56,505 bases of DNA from Thermoclostridium sp036562185 (GCA_036562185.1 DATCKN010000063.1:1-56505); one strand, 5' to 3'. Numbered from the stretch's first letter, positions 44,630 through 54,280 are shown. The notes: generated by a model from the sequence alone, not told the origin. Numbers and translations: made by a program.

Positions 44630-45547
44630 CTACTTCAGTTTAATTCGCGGATCGATAATTTTATATGCTATGTCTACAATCACATTCATTGTAATAAGCA
44701 AAAATGCAAGGAATATTGTCGTCCCCATTATCAAGGGATAATCCCTGTCGGTTATTGAACCCACAAACTGACTTCCCAATCCAGGTATTGTAAATATTTT
44801 CTCAACTACAAAACTTCCTGTAAGAATATTGGCAAGCATGGGTCCCAAATAAGTTACAACCGGAAGAACGGCGTTACGCAAAGCGTGTTTAAACAATGAT
44901 TTAAACTGGCTCAGGCCCTTTGCCCTTGCAGTCCGCATATAATCCTGTCCCAGTACATCAAGCATGCTTGAACGCATCAGTCTTGAAATATATGCAGTGG
45001 GATAAAAAGCCAGCGCGGCTACCGGCAGTATATAATGCAGCGGCGATGTAAGGCCGAAAGTAGGCAAAATGTGCAGCCTGACCCCAAAAAAGAACATCAG
45101 AACCGTTGCAACAACAAAACCGGGTATGGCTATACCCATCGTTGACAAAAACATTATCAGCCTGTCAAACCATTTGCCCCGGTTTAATGCGGCAACAGAA
45201 CCCATTGGTATGCCCACAAATATTGCAATCACTACGGCCAATAATCCTATTTTTGCCGATACAGGGAACCTAGTCTTTATAATATCATTAACTTCCTGTC
45301 CCCTCATCTTCAGTGAAGTACCCAGATCCCCCCTGATAAGCCGTTTCATATAATTCAAGTATTGAATGCCGATTGGCTTATCCAGGCCATATTTTTCTTC
45401 CAACGCCTTCAATGTCTGCTGGGAAGGTGCTTTTTCCGACAGGAAAGGACCACCCGGAACCAGGTACATCAGAAAAAAGGTCAGCGTTGCAACCAAAAAC
45501 AGTGTAACTATTGCCGATATAACCCTTTTAATTATATATGCACTCAT
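44630..45547 (-). CDS. oppB: Oligopeptide ABC transporter permease OppB
   Basis: 305 residues from the ATG at 45547 (AAGGGG eight bases upstream; the GTG at 45556 is in the same site). YIIKRVISAIVTLFLVATLTF is the family N-terminus; the EAA loop is DYMRTARAKGLSQFKSLFKHAL; the end IAYKIIDPRIKLK is typical. First gene of the opp operon, preceded by a leader of about 200 nt. Confidence 0.96.
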   Translation of the reverse strand: MSAYIIKRVISAIVTLFLVATLTFFLMYLVPGGPFLSEKAPSQQTLKALEEKYGLDKPIGIQYLNYMKRLIRGDLGTSLKMRGQEVNDIIKTRFPVSAKIGLLAVVIAIFVGIPMGSVAALNRGKWFDRLIMFLSTMGIAIPGFVVATVLMFFFGVRLHILPTFGLTSPLHYILPVAALAFYPTAYISRLMRSSMLDVLGQDYMRTARAKGLSQFKSLFKHALRNAVLPVVTYLGPMLANILTGSFVVEKIFTIPGLGSQFVGSITDRDYPLIMGTTIFLAFLLITMNVIVDIAYKIIDPRIKLK

Positions 45548-45757
45548 TAATGACACCCCTTAACAGAATAAAACCGGCTTAAGTCTTACTTCCAAAACAG
45601 CGGAAAACAAAAAAACATGTCTTATCAGACACGGCAAAAGTCTACCTGTTTTTACACATTGCCATCCCGCTGTTTTCAGGGATAAAATTAAACTTAAACT
45701 GGTTTAGAAATCAGCATATAAAAATGAAGTATTTCATACCTGATTTGCATGTTTTTC

Positions 45758-45786
45758 ATTATACTTTACATAACGTTATATGTCAA
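45758..45786 (-). promoter_or_regulatory. Consensus sigma-A promoter of the opp operon
   Basis: TTGACA, 17 bp, TATAAT on the minus strand: both hexamers perfect. The leader (45548-45750) contains a perfect inverted repeat, AAAACAGCGG (45594-45603) and CCGCTGTTTT (45667-45676), which could fold in the mRNA. Confidence 0.9.
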
Positions 45787-45789
45787 TTT

Positions 45790-46068
45790 TTACAGGAAGT
45801 ATAATCCATTGTAATTATTGTAAGTCTGCTCTACATAAGTATTCCTTTTCCTGCACAATGCGTCCGGAAGGCTCTGCATTTTTTCAACAGCCATTGAAAG
45901 ATCAGAACCGATAAGAGTTTCTATCAATAAATGAAGCTTTATTGATTGTCTGATTTTTGTAAAAACCATTACAAAATCCATTGGCTTAATGAAAACATCT
46001 GAATTGCATACATCATGAAAAAACTCGAATAACCTGCCGTCCTTCATAAATCTGCAATGTGGCAGCAT
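45790..46068 (-). CDS. Doubtful small open frame upstream of the opp promoter
   Basis: 92 codons. The peptide contains ordinary-looking stretches (IKPMDFVMVFTKIRQSIKLH, MAVEKMQSLPDALCRKRNTY) but no domain I recognise, and neither ATG has a properly spaced ribosome site (AAGGA abuts the first). It may be a gene fragment. Apart from this frame, the opp promoter and the promoter at 46169, I see nothing in the roughly 700 bp between oppB and the lipoprotein gene. Confidence 0.22.
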   Translation of the reverse strand: MLPHCRFMKDGRLFEFFHDVCNSDVFIKPMDFVMVFTKIRQSIKLHLLIETLIGSDLSMAVEKMQSLPDALCRKRNTYVEQTYNNYNGLYFL

Positions 46069-46168
46069 TCCTTATGCTTAAATATCTTCTGCAGACGTCC
46101 GTTTATGCGAAAAACTGTTTTAAGTTTAGCCTTCGCATTTGCTATGAATTATAAATTTCATACTAATA

Positions 46169-46198
46169 TTTACATTTTTTTAGTTTTATAAGTATTAT
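46169..46198 (+). promoter_or_regulatory. Candidate promoter of the beta-propeller lipoprotein gene
   Basis: TTTACA, 18 bp, TATTAT on the plus strand, about 45 nt upstream of the start codon. Weak but well placed. Confidence 0.45.
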
Positions 46199-46243
46199 AT
46201 ATAGGTAATGCACTAATTATCGGAAAAAGGGGTGTTCTGTTAT

Positions 46244-47671
46244 ATGAGATTATTCAGCGTTATTGCCATTATCTCATTCTTAATGCTTGCGGTATTGTCA
46301 GGCTGCGACATGGCGGCTAACACTAACATACCGGTATCTGAAAAAGGAATGCAAGATGCTGCCGGTGACCGTAAAGGCAGTGCTGATAACAATAAAGAAC
46401 ACATTGAGGACACAATGTCATCAATCAGATCATGGAAAGACATGTATCAATGCAAATGGACTTTTCGCGGGGATCTGGACAACAACTACCCTATCGATGA
46501 CACCGGGCAGGTATTGATTGTTTACGGTGATGACAATAATATCAGCGGCTATCATTCGGACACGTATTTATACGGTTTAAACAGGGAAACAGGCGAAAAA
46601 ATATGGTCTGTATACGGTGGCTATTATCCCCTTCGCTACTGTATTAACGAACCTGAAAACACAATACTCATTGGCGCCAAACCATCCGTCGATGACGATA
46701 CAAAGCTGCAATGCATTGAGATAACAACAGGTAAGTTACTTTGGGAAAAAATTTTTCCATTTGAGATCAAGCGGATTTCAATTACAGACGAAGTAGTTGC
46801 CATTCAGCCATACCACCGGAATACAATTATGTTACTGGATATCACCGACGGTGAGGCGATATGGGAAAAAGAGCTGGGACAGAACGAATTGCTTATATCA
46901 TTACAAAGGAAAATGAGCAATATCATTATAAGAGAAAATGACGGTCTGGCTGCATATGACCCAATCTCCGGACAAATGAAATGGAAAGTGGAAGGCAGCC
47001 TTTTCCTGAAAAGTCCTCATCCCATGCTAATGCTGCCTAAAGTGATTGAATCAAAGCAATACCAAATTTTATCGAAAAACACGAACACACAATGGATAAC
47101 CTTCGAAGATTGCTTCAGGAAAATAGATTTCAATACCGGCGAGGCATTGGATTCGATCCCTACAGGGGGAATCAATATGTTGTACCTTCTGGACAGCGAG
47201 TTTTCAATAATTAAATCATATGAAAAAAAAGACAACGGCAATTTAATCTCAAAATCGTTCTCGTTATATTCAAACTCACAGAAAAAGGAATTGTTCTCAA
47301 AAAACGATACGTTACTGGGGGCGGTGGTCCATCAGAATAAACTGATTTACACAACCCCTGAGAAAATTAAATGTATTTCACTGGATACCTCGGATTTGCT
47401 CTGGGATGTCGGCTATTCTTTTGACCCGCCGGAAGCCTACAGTCCGCTTATTATTCAAAATCGGCTGGTAATTGTCAGCAATGACGAAATTCACGTATTA
47501 AACCCGGATCCGGGTGAGTATCTGTACCAGGTAGATGATTATAATTTGCCGGTATATCCCTACCTTGACATTCCGATCATCGATGATACGCCAAGCGTTA
47601 TATATGTCTCAGGTAATGAGATTTACATTTCAAGGGATGACGGGCATCTTGACGCTTTAATTTTAAAATAA
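46244..47671 (+). CDS. Lipoprotein with PQQ-like (WD40-type) beta-propeller
   Basis: 475 residues from the ATG at 46244 (AAGGGG upstream). Signal peptide with lipobox VLSGC (Cys21), an acidic linker, then repeated PQQ-like blades: TYLYGLNRETGEKIWSV, CIEITTGKLLWEK, LLDITDGEAIWEKE, AYDPISGQMKWKVEG and CISLDTSDLLWDVG, each ending in a Trp before the next strand. Such propellers are usually binding or scaffolding surfaces outside the membrane; a BamB-like role is unlikely in a Gram-positive. No operon partner: the neighbour downstream is convergent. Confidence 0.8.
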   Translation: MRLFSVIAIISFLMLAVLSGCDMAANTNIPVSEKGMQDAAGDRKGSADNNKEHIEDTMSSIRSWKDMYQCKWTFRGDLDNNYPIDDTGQVLIVYGDDNNISGYHSDTYLYGLNRETGEKIWSVYGGYYPLRYCINEPENTILIGAKPSVDDDTKLQCIEITTGKLLWEKIFPFEIKRISITDEVVAIQPYHRNTIMLLDITDGEAIWEKELGQNELLISLQRKMSNIIIRENDGLAAYDPISGQMKWKVEGSLFLKSPHPMLMLPKVIESKQYQILSKNTNTQWITFEDCFRKIDFNTGEALDSIPTGGINMLYLLDSEFSIIKSYEKKDNGNLISKSFSLYSNSQKKELFSKNDTLLGAVVHQNKLIYTTPEKIKCISLDTSDLLWDVGYSFDPPEAYSPLIIQNRLVIVSNDEIHVLNPDPGEYLYQVDDYNLPVYPYLDIPIIDDTPSVIYVSGNEIYISRDDGHLDALILK

Positions 47672-47672
47672 A

Positions 47673-47779
47673 GTTTCCGGCTTCCTTCAGATTTCACCTC
47701 ACGATGGGCACCCTTGCTTTTGGCCAGCGGTTGGCGATATCAACCCCCGTAACGGGCTTTCACCGTCAAGTTCGCGCAC
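47673..47779 (-). mobile_element. Relic of a class IIC-like group II intron (5' end, domain I)
   Basis: On the minus strand the sequence starts GTGCGCGAACTTGACGGTG, continues GGTGAAAGCCCGTTACGGG, GCAAGGGTGCCCATCGTGAG and ends in AATCTGAAGGAAGCCGG. These are the conserved 5' segments of bacterial class C group II introns. It begins three bases after the T-run of the terminator at 47782-47820, exactly where class C introns insert. Only about 107 nt remain; no reverse transcriptase frame and no domain V follow, because the lipoprotein gene ends here. It is therefore inactive. Confidence 0.78.
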
Positions 47780-47781
47780 GT

Positions 47782-47820
47782 AAAAAAGAGTTTGCATTGG
47801 TTTTAATGCAAACTCTTTTT
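47782..47820 (-). terminator. Terminator of the LplABC-type operon (group II intron target)
   Basis: AAAGAGTTTGCATT and AATGCAAACTCTTT form a 14-bp stem with a 6-nt loop and T-runs on both sides. It can serve both the minus-strand transporter operon and the convergent lipoprotein gene. Confidence 0.88.
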
Positions 47821-47873
47821 GTAATTATATTCCTATTTCCTTACAGGAGGAGGGAAGGAACATATTAATTCAA

Positions 47874-49487
47874 TTATCTGTTGCTTCTTTCGTAAGCTGT
47901 CGTTCTTATTTCGCAGAAGCGATCAAGACCTAATTTCTTCATGGTACTTACATAGTTTTCCCATTCTTTGTCGTCTTCAGCATCCAAATGGCCCATGATG
48001 AACTTCGCATAATATTCTCTCGCAGTTTGCTGCAGGCTTGTTGTAATATCTGCCAGCTCGCTGCTTTCTTCATCAGTATATGCCATAACAGGAGAGATGA
48101 AGTGATAATAACCTTTGCGGTTAAAGAACGTCTTTTCCAGTTCGGTGAGATACGGATAGTAATATTCATTCAGATTCGGGTGCTGCCTGCCTCCTGTTAC
48201 AAACCCGTAGTTGGTCAATGTCTTTCCTTCGGATTTTAAAGGAGAAGTCATATGATCCATGAATACATAGTTATTGCCCTCCTTCCTGTAGGTTACACCT
48301 TCAATTCCATATGTCCTGAAGACCATACCTTCATCGGTGTGCAACCAGTCCATAAAGGCCATGTATCTTTCAATAACTTCATCAGAAGCATCTGCCGAGA
48401 ACCCAACGCCACTTGCATTATAGTACGGGTTCGCTTTGAAGTATGTAGCTCTCTCAGGATTGCTCGAAGGCATATCCTTGGCCCATACCCAGCTTGCTTC
48501 AGGATTTTCGTTCCTTGACAGCCTGTTCAATTCGCTTTCAATCTTTGAAGGATAGCTCCATGCTATCATGTGGTTACCCTGTGAAATTGTGGCATTTACC
48601 TGGTCGGTAGTACCGGTGGCAAATTCCTGCCAAATCAAGCCCTCTTCATAAAGCTTGTTCATGAAAATAACATGCTGACGGAATGTATCAGTAGTAAATG
48701 CATATGGAACAAATTCACCTGATACCGGGTCCACGTAGGACAATTCTCTTGGAGCCAGTTCAGGAATTCCAAATACCTGCAGGAAACCTGTAAATGCCCA
48801 CAGCACGTCACCTGAGTTGGCTGATACGTACGGAACTTTACCTGTTTCTTTCTTCAGAGTTCTCATCACTTCAAGCAAACCATCGGTGGTTGTGGGGAAT
48901 TTAAGGTTCAGTTTGTTAAAAATATCTTCTCTGTACAGCCATGCCATATCGATGGAATTAGCTCTCCTGCTGGGGAAGTAATAACTCTTGCCGTCGGAAT
49001 AGCTTATGGCCGGCCAGATGGATTTCCATTCCTCTTCGGTGTATTGCGCATAATAATTAGGCATCAGATTCTTAATTTCTTCCTGGGTATAGCCGCGGAA
49101 GTAGCCTGCCTGTATCCATTCATTGAGCATGAATTCGGGGCGCTGGTCCAGATTGATGTCAGGAGCCTCGCCGGAAGCCAGCAGCAGGTTCATCTTGGTT
49201 ACAAAGTCATTGTTATTGATGTCGGTTATTTCAAATACGATATTGAATTTTTCCTTAACATAAGGAGAGAACAAGTCTTCCTCAACCGCCCTTGAGTCAC
49301 CGCGCCTTGCCACGGTAATGGTCAGCTCCTTTGCATATTTATCTTCAGGAGCTGCTTCTCCGCCGGCTTGTTGTGTCGGAGCGGCTGTTGGCACGGAGCT
49401 GGCCTGCTGACCTTTCTGCGCGCAGCCGGCAAATGCACAAGCCATCAATATCATAGCTAATGCTAAAGACAAAAAACGTTTTTTCAA
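47874..49487 (-). CDS. Sugar-type ABC transporter substrate-binding lipoprotein (LplA/YtcQ-like)
   Basis: 537 residues, the long form of SBP family 1 found with LplB/LplC permeases. Signal peptide and lipobox AFAGC (Cys22), Ala/Pro/Gln-rich linker, then ITVARRGDSRAVEEDLFSP and ASGEAPDINL. Such proteins bind complex oligosaccharides in Firmicutes; the ligand is not readable. No ATPase gene is adjacent, as usual for this class, which shares an MsmK-like ATPase encoded elsewhere. It is third in the operon LplB-LplC-SBP. Confidence 0.92.
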   Translation of the reverse strand: MKKRFLSLALAMILMACAFAGCAQKGQQASSVPTAAPTQQAGGEAAPEDKYAKELTITVARRGDSRAVEEDLFSPYVKEKFNIVFEITDINNNDFVTKMNLLLASGEAPDINLDQRPEFMLNEWIQAGYFRGYTQEEIKNLMPNYYAQYTEEEWKSIWPAISYSDGKSYYFPSRRANSIDMAWLYREDIFNKLNLKFPTTTDGLLEVMRTLKKETGKVPYVSANSGDVLWAFTGFLQVFGIPELAPRELSYVDPVSGEFVPYAFTTDTFRQHVIFMNKLYEEGLIWQEFATGTTDQVNATISQGNHMIAWSYPSKIESELNRLSRNENPEASWVWAKDMPSSNPERATYFKANPYYNASGVGFSADASDEVIERYMAFMDWLHTDEGMVFRTYGIEGVTYRKEGNNYVFMDHMTSPLKSEGKTLTNYGFVTGGRQHPNLNEYYYPYLTELEKTFFNRKGYYHFISPVMAYTDEESSELADITTSLQQTAREYYAKFIMGHLDAEDDKEWENYVSTMKKLGLDRFCEIRTTAYERSNR

Positions 49488-49548
49488 TTTAATCCCTTCC
49501 TTTCAGATTTTTCACTTTATACTGATTATTCGGCGATTCACCGAATGA

Positions 49549-50442
49549 TCATCCTTTCAGTGAGCCCATCATGACACCCTTTATGAAATGCTTCTGGATA
49601 AAGGGGTAAACCATGAGCATGGGAAACATGGATATAAACAGCGTTGCATATTTTAATCCTTTTACATTAAGATTGACAATGTCGGCCGCAGTGTTAAAGT
49701 CATCACTGCTTGCAGCATCCTTCATGGAGTTTGCTGCTATTATCATTTCTCGCAGTATCATCTGCAGCGGATATTTGGATGAATCTTTGAAGTAAATCAT
49801 TGCACTGAACCACGAATTCCAGTGGCCAACGGCATAGTACAAACCTATGGTAAAAAACACCGCTTTTGAAAGCGGCAGTATTATTTTAACCAGGATTTGA
49901 AAGTCATTTGCGCCATCAAGGGCCGCACTTTCTTCCAGCTCGGCAGGAAGCCCCTGAAAGAACGTTCTCATGATGATGAAATTTGTAATGCTGATTGCTC
50001 CGGGTAAAATCAGTGCCCACATGCTATTATACAATCCCAGGTTTTTCACAAGAAGGAATGTAGGAATCAGCCCGCCCGAGAAATACATGGGAATAATCGC
50101 AACGGTCATATAGAATTTACGCAATGCAAGGTGTTTTCTCGACAATGCATAAGCAAACGAGGAAGTCATCAGAAGGTTTACCGTTGTTCCGACAACGGTA
50201 TAAATAACTGAATTTACAAAGGCCTTTGGTACTTTTCCTGCCTCAAGAATCATCCGGTAATTATCGAATGTAAGCCCTATGGGATAAATAGTTACAATGC
50301 CTGCATCATTGGCCGCACTGCTGCTGAGCGAAGATGCCAATACATTTAATACAGGATACAACGTTACCACAAGCATGAAAATCATTGATGTATGTACAAC
50401 AACATCCAATACCCTGGACGATAAAGATCTGTCTTCAACCAC
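49549..50442 (-). CDS. ABC transporter permease, LplC/YtcP type
   Basis: 297 residues from a GTG at 50442 (GAGGGGGG seven bases upstream); the ATG-like start further up would overlap the preceding gene and add a peptide foreign to the family. Six membrane segments; the EAA loop is LPAELEESAALDGANDFQIL; the C-terminal PFIQKHFIKGVMMGSLKG is diagnostic for LplC-type permeases. Works with the LplB-type permease directly upstream (13-nt gap). Confidence 0.94.
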   Translation of the reverse strand: MVEDRSLSSRVLDVVVHTSMIFMLVVTLYPVLNVLASSLSSSAANDAGIVTIYPIGLTFDNYRMILEAGKVPKAFVNSVIYTVVGTTVNLLMTSSFAYALSRKHLALRKFYMTVAIIPMYFSGGLIPTFLLVKNLGLYNSMWALILPGAISITNFIIMRTFFQGLPAELEESAALDGANDFQILVKIILPLSKAVFFTIGLYYAVGHWNSWFSAMIYFKDSSKYPLQMILREMIIAANSMKDAASSDDFNTAADIVNLNVKGLKYATLFISMFPMLMVYPFIQKHFIKGVMMGSLKG

Positions 50443-50455
50443 GGAAAATCCCCCC

Positions 50456-51436
50456 TCACCACAAACTTGTTTCAGTAAGCTTACGGGCAATTGTGTTGGC
50501 TATATACAGCAACATAATGTTGATAACCGAATTAAACACCGACACTGCCGTTGAAAAACTGTATTCTGAATATACAAGGCCACGCTGGTAAACAAACGTG
50601 CTGATTACCTCAGATGTTTCATAGGTAAGAGGCGTCTGCAGAAGAAGTACCTTTTCCGCCCCAAGGCTTAACAGTTTGCCGATGTTCAGCAACAGCATGA
50701 TAATAATGGTAGGAGATATCGCAGGAACTGAAATATGGATCATTTTCTGCCAGCGTTTAGCCCCGTCAATAGTAGCACTTTCATATAATTCCTGGTTAAC
50801 ATTGGATAATGCGGCAATATAAATGATAGCACTCCAACCTGTACTGGTCCAGATATCGCTTATAATATACAATGGCCTGAACCATCCGGGTTCGGTCAGG
50901 AAGTATATGGGTTCTCCGCCTAATGCCTGGATTATATTATTCACCATGCCACCGTTAGGAGACAGCATCATAACCATCATACCTATAATGGCCGGCAGAG
51001 AAATGAAATGCGGCAGATAACTTACAGTCTGTACAAATCTCTTATAGAATTTATTTTTGATTTCATTCAATAACAAAGCAAATATTATTGGAATCGGGAA
51101 TACAAAAATTATCTGGTAAACATTAATAAGTACGGTATTTCTGATCAATCTAAAGAAATAGGGATGCTTAAAAAACTTTATAAACTGATCAAACCATACC
51201 CATTCGCTGCCCCAAATGCCATTACGAATTTTATAATTCTGAAAAGCCATCAGTATCCCGTACATCGGGATATACTGAAAGATTATAAAATATACCAGCC
51301 CGGGTAAAGCAAGAAGTTGAAGATACCTCGTCTTGTATATCTGTATCATCAAATTTTTAAACCTGCTTTTCAATGAACCGTCAGTTTTATTTTTTACTGT
51401 AAATTGTTCTGCACGATGCAAATTTGCGACCTCCAT
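50456..51436 (-). CDS. ABC transporter permease, LplB/YteP type
   Basis: 326 residues. LLALPGLVYFIIFQYIPMYG and ILMAFQNYKIRNGIWGSEW are typical of the LplB N-terminus; the EAA loop reads NQELYESATIDGAKRWQKM. Six membrane segments. The chosen ATG has a weak ribosome site; a start near residue 30 (MIQIYKTRYL) is the alternative. First gene of the transporter operon, divergent from the membrane AraC-type regulator. Confidence 0.92.
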   Translation of the reverse strand: MEVANLHRAEQFTVKNKTDGSLKSRFKNLMIQIYKTRYLQLLALPGLVYFIIFQYIPMYGILMAFQNYKIRNGIWGSEWVWFDQFIKFFKHPYFFRLIRNTVLINVYQIIFVFPIPIIFALLLNEIKNKFYKRFVQTVSYLPHFISLPAIIGMMVMMLSPNGGMVNNIIQALGGEPIYFLTEPGWFRPLYIISDIWTSTGWSAIIYIAALSNVNQELYESATIDGAKRWQKMIHISVPAISPTIIIMLLLNIGKLLSLGAEKVLLLQTPLTYETSEVISTFVYQRGLVYSEYSFSTAVSVFNSVINIMLLYIANTIARKLTETSLW

Positions 51437-51488
51437 TCCGCTTGTTTGTATCTGATAAGTAAGGATTTTTATTTTATAAGCCTAAAGC

Positions 51489-51554
51489 TTATCACTAACT
51501 GGAATTAAAATTTCCCTGCGGCATATTTTAGGATAATTGGTTTTTTAGTGATAA
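51489..51554. promoter_or_regulatory. Inverted repeat upstream of the transporter operon, candidate operator
   Basis: TTATCACTAA (51489-51498) and TTAGTGATAA (51545-51554) are perfect inverted copies 46 bp apart, 50-120 bp upstream of the LplB-type start, where an AraC activator would bind. No strong -35/-10 pair is present for this operon, which fits activator dependence. The remaining 540-bp gap holds the regulator's promoter and nothing else recognised. Confidence 0.45.
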
Positions 51555-51726
51555 TCAACAAACAATACCTCGTACCATGGGCATATATCTAAGAAAATTA
51601 AAAAACCTAGAAAACAGCGGTGTTTCAGAGATTATTCATCTAAAAATTTGCGCGCTTTTTAATAAATTGCCCGATAAAAACTAAAGGATTTATGGCTGAT
51701 ATGACATATAATTTTCATAATATCCC

Positions 51727-51755
51727 TTGTCAGTAATTTTAGCTTATACTATAAT
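51727..51755 (+). promoter_or_regulatory. Sigma-A promoter of the AraC-type regulator gene
   Basis: TTGTCA, 17 bp, TATAAT on the plus strand. The 5' untranslated region to the ATG at 51977 is about 215 nt, long for a regulator gene. Confidence 0.75.
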
Positions 51756-51976
51756 TGTTTGTGGAGTTTTACTGGTTAAATTTCATTATAATATGCTCTA
51801 TTTGCACTTTTTACATAAAAATTTTGTTTCACAAATTTATCTGATTGTCGTTGAAAATACCCTTAACGGGCCGGTTTACCCTTGCCTGTTACAGTTGAAA
51901 CAATATATCCGGGGATATGGTGTTTTTCCATCTGCATTTTATGTTGGAATTCAGACCATTTCAATGAGGTAAAATT

Positions 51977-54280
51977 ATGAACTTGTTAAAAAGCAAGAAT
52001 TTTAAAAAATATATGATCTCATACTTAATGATACTGATTGTACCTTTTCTTGTCTCTGGGCCTGTTTACAACAAGGCTGTCAGTATTATGCGGGAAGATT
52101 CCATCAGGTTTACATCCACTAACCTGAACAGCATAAAAGACTTGCTGGAACAGGAGTTTATCTATATTGACAACAATATTCTGAACCTGAGCCAAAAACC
52201 AGAGCTTCGCAGGATTATCAACCTGGATAATCCTTCCGAAGGTTCTTCCACCATGTACTGGTTCTTTGAGTTTTTTGAATTTCTGAATAATAATCTTAAT
52301 TTTGAAAGTATTCATACAAATGATAAAGTGTATCTGCTTTTAAACAAGAATAACAATAAATCTGTATTCGCCAAACGATTTGCAAGTTTTGACTTCAATG
52401 ACTTTTATACAAATTATTTTAATTATGAAAATATTGATTACGATCAATGGTATGAAATTTATTTTGGAAAATACCATTTCCGTCAGACGTTGCCCAGCCA
52501 GAATATTACCGTAAACGGCAACAAAGGCGAATACATTACCTTGCTGTATACCATGCCGGTCGGATTGGGCTCGGATTTTTCAAATAAGTATGAAGGTGTT
52601 ATTGCCTATCTGTTTGATGCTTCTGAGCTCCGGAAAATGCTGAACAACAGTGTGGCCGAAAACGGTGGGTGGGCATACATTCTGGATGAAAACAACCAGA
52701 TTATTATATCCACAAACCCGGAATTAAGCCATCAGCTGGTTAAGCTGAATGTCCAGGCTGAGGGGCATACGGTCACCAAAATCGATGGCAGGGATATGCT
52801 GGCGGTATATACAAAATCATCTTATATGCCCTGGCTTTTCGTATCCATCTTTCCATTGTATAATGTTACAGAAGATTTGAACGGTTTCAGGAACATCTCT
52901 GTAGCCATATTAATTATTGCATTAATTATCGGGATATCAGTCTCTGTATACCTTTCGTACAAAAACACACAGCCCATCCATAATTTATTGGGGTTATTTC
53001 CCGGGCAGGGGCTTAATATAAACATCTACCGGAAAAATGAGCTTAACCAGCTTATGGAGACAATCCAGGGGATCATAAATGACAACAACTATATGAAGAA
53101 CTCCATTGTTAGCCAGTACAATCATCTTCGAATCATTTACTTTGAGAAATTATTGAAAGGCGAACTGAAAAATCAGAATGACCTGGATGTTGCCAGAAAA
53201 TATCTGGATATTGAGCAAAAAGGTTCTTACTATGTAGTAATGCTGGTTCGGATCCATTCCATGAATCAGCTGGTCAACGATGAAATTTCACTGGAACAGG
53301 ATATTTACCGCCTTGCCCTGGATAAGACACTGACTGATGCATCAGGAAGCAGGGGATATGTTCACATCCTGGATCCGAATGAGATTGCCGTTATACTGGT
53401 ATTCGAGAACAACACTGATTACAAGTACCATTTAAACAATATTATCAACGAGGTAAACCACATCTTTATGACGAACTTTACCATCATGCCCATTATCAGT
53501 ATCGGCAATCTTTATGATAACCTGCTGGACATTCATCTGTCGATGAAAGAAGCAACCTATGCGGCGGATTATGTCATGAACCAGAACAGGAAGGACACGG
53601 TAATATGGTATCAGGATTTGGGCAGCAACAATGCCGGTTATTATTACACAAATGATTTTGAAACCCTGATAATCACCTTTACGAAATCGGGTAACTGGTC
53701 AGAATTGAAACCATTGTTGGGCAACCTGTATCTTAACACCATCAGCAATAAGAATATATCCGATCAGATGAAATCAGTGCTGTTAAATGATCTATGTGCT
53801 ACGCTGGTGAAATTGTCCATGGAACTGAAAACCGACATTGATATGGAATCAATAGAAAACGCCATCAGCACAGGTAACCTCGAGCAGTATTATAATGCGC
53901 TGAAGGCTGAATACAAGAAAATCTGCACTACACTGTCTTCTAATAAAAAGAGCCGTAATGAAAAACTTAAGAAAGAAATATTAAAGTATATCCAGAGCAA
54001 TTTCACAGACCCGAACCTGTGTGTAGCCAGCCTGTCCCAAAAGTTCAACCTGTCCGAAAGTTATTTCTCCCAGTTTTTTAAGGAACAGACCGGTGAGAAC
54101 TTCAGCCATTACCTGGAGAATTTAAGAATCAAGCATGCTTCCTCACTTTTACTCGATGAGCGATTATCGGTGGACGAAATTGCCCAGCAATCAGGCTACA
54201 ACAATGCAAGTACATTCCGGAGAGCATTTAAGCGGATAATGTTCGTATCTCCTACCGAATACATACAGCTGCACAAATAA
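51977..54280 (+). CDS. Membrane-bound AraC-family transcriptional regulator
   Basis: 767 residues. One membrane segment near 13-32 and another near 308-330 (AILIIALIIGISVSVYLSY) bracket an extracellular sensor region of about 270 residues with a Cache-like pattern (GWAYILDENNQIIISTNPEL). A cytoplasmic linker follows, then a C-terminal AraC domain (about 665-767) with two helix-turn-helix motifs: VASLSQKFNLSESYFSQFFK and VDEIAQQSGYNNASTFRRAF. Such regulators sense extracellular carbohydrate or binding-protein complexes and activate neighbouring LplABC operons. ATG with GAGG upstream. It is divergent from the transporter operon, supporting that role. Confidence 0.9.
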   Translation: MNLLKSKNFKKYMISYLMILIVPFLVSGPVYNKAVSIMREDSIRFTSTNLNSIKDLLEQEFIYIDNNILNLSQKPELRRIINLDNPSEGSSTMYWFFEFFEFLNNNLNFESIHTNDKVYLLLNKNNNKSVFAKRFASFDFNDFYTNYFNYENIDYDQWYEIYFGKYHFRQTLPSQNITVNGNKGEYITLLYTMPVGLGSDFSNKYEGVIAYLFDASELRKMLNNSVAENGGWAYILDENNQIIISTNPELSHQLVKLNVQAEGHTVTKIDGRDMLAVYTKSSYMPWLFVSIFPLYNVTEDLNGFRNISVAILIIALIIGISVSVYLSYKNTQPIHNLLGLFPGQGLNINIYRKNELNQLMETIQGIINDNNYMKNSIVSQYNHLRIIYFEKLLKGELKNQNDLDVARKYLDIEQKGSYYVVMLVRIHSMNQLVNDEISLEQDIYRLALDKTLTDASGSRGYVHILDPNEIAVILVFENNTDYKYHLNNIINEVNHIFMTNFTIMPIISIGNLYDNLLDIHLSMKEATYAADYVMNQNRKDTVIWYQDLGSNNAGYYYTNDFETLIITFTKSGNWSELKPLLGNLYLNTISNKNISDQMKSVLLNDLCATLVKLSMELKTDIDMESIENAISTGNLEQYYNALKAEYKKICTTLSSNKKSRNEKLKKEILKYIQSNFTDPNLCVASLSQKFNLSESYFSQFFKEQTGENFSHYLENLRIKHASSLLLDERLSVDEIAQQSGYNNASTFRRAFKRIMFVSPTEYIQLHK

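Noticed and set aside
51727..51972. An 81-codon plus-strand frame ahead of the AraC-type gene
   Set aside because: It starts at the promoter's -35 element, so it would lie upstream of its own transcript start; no ribosome site.
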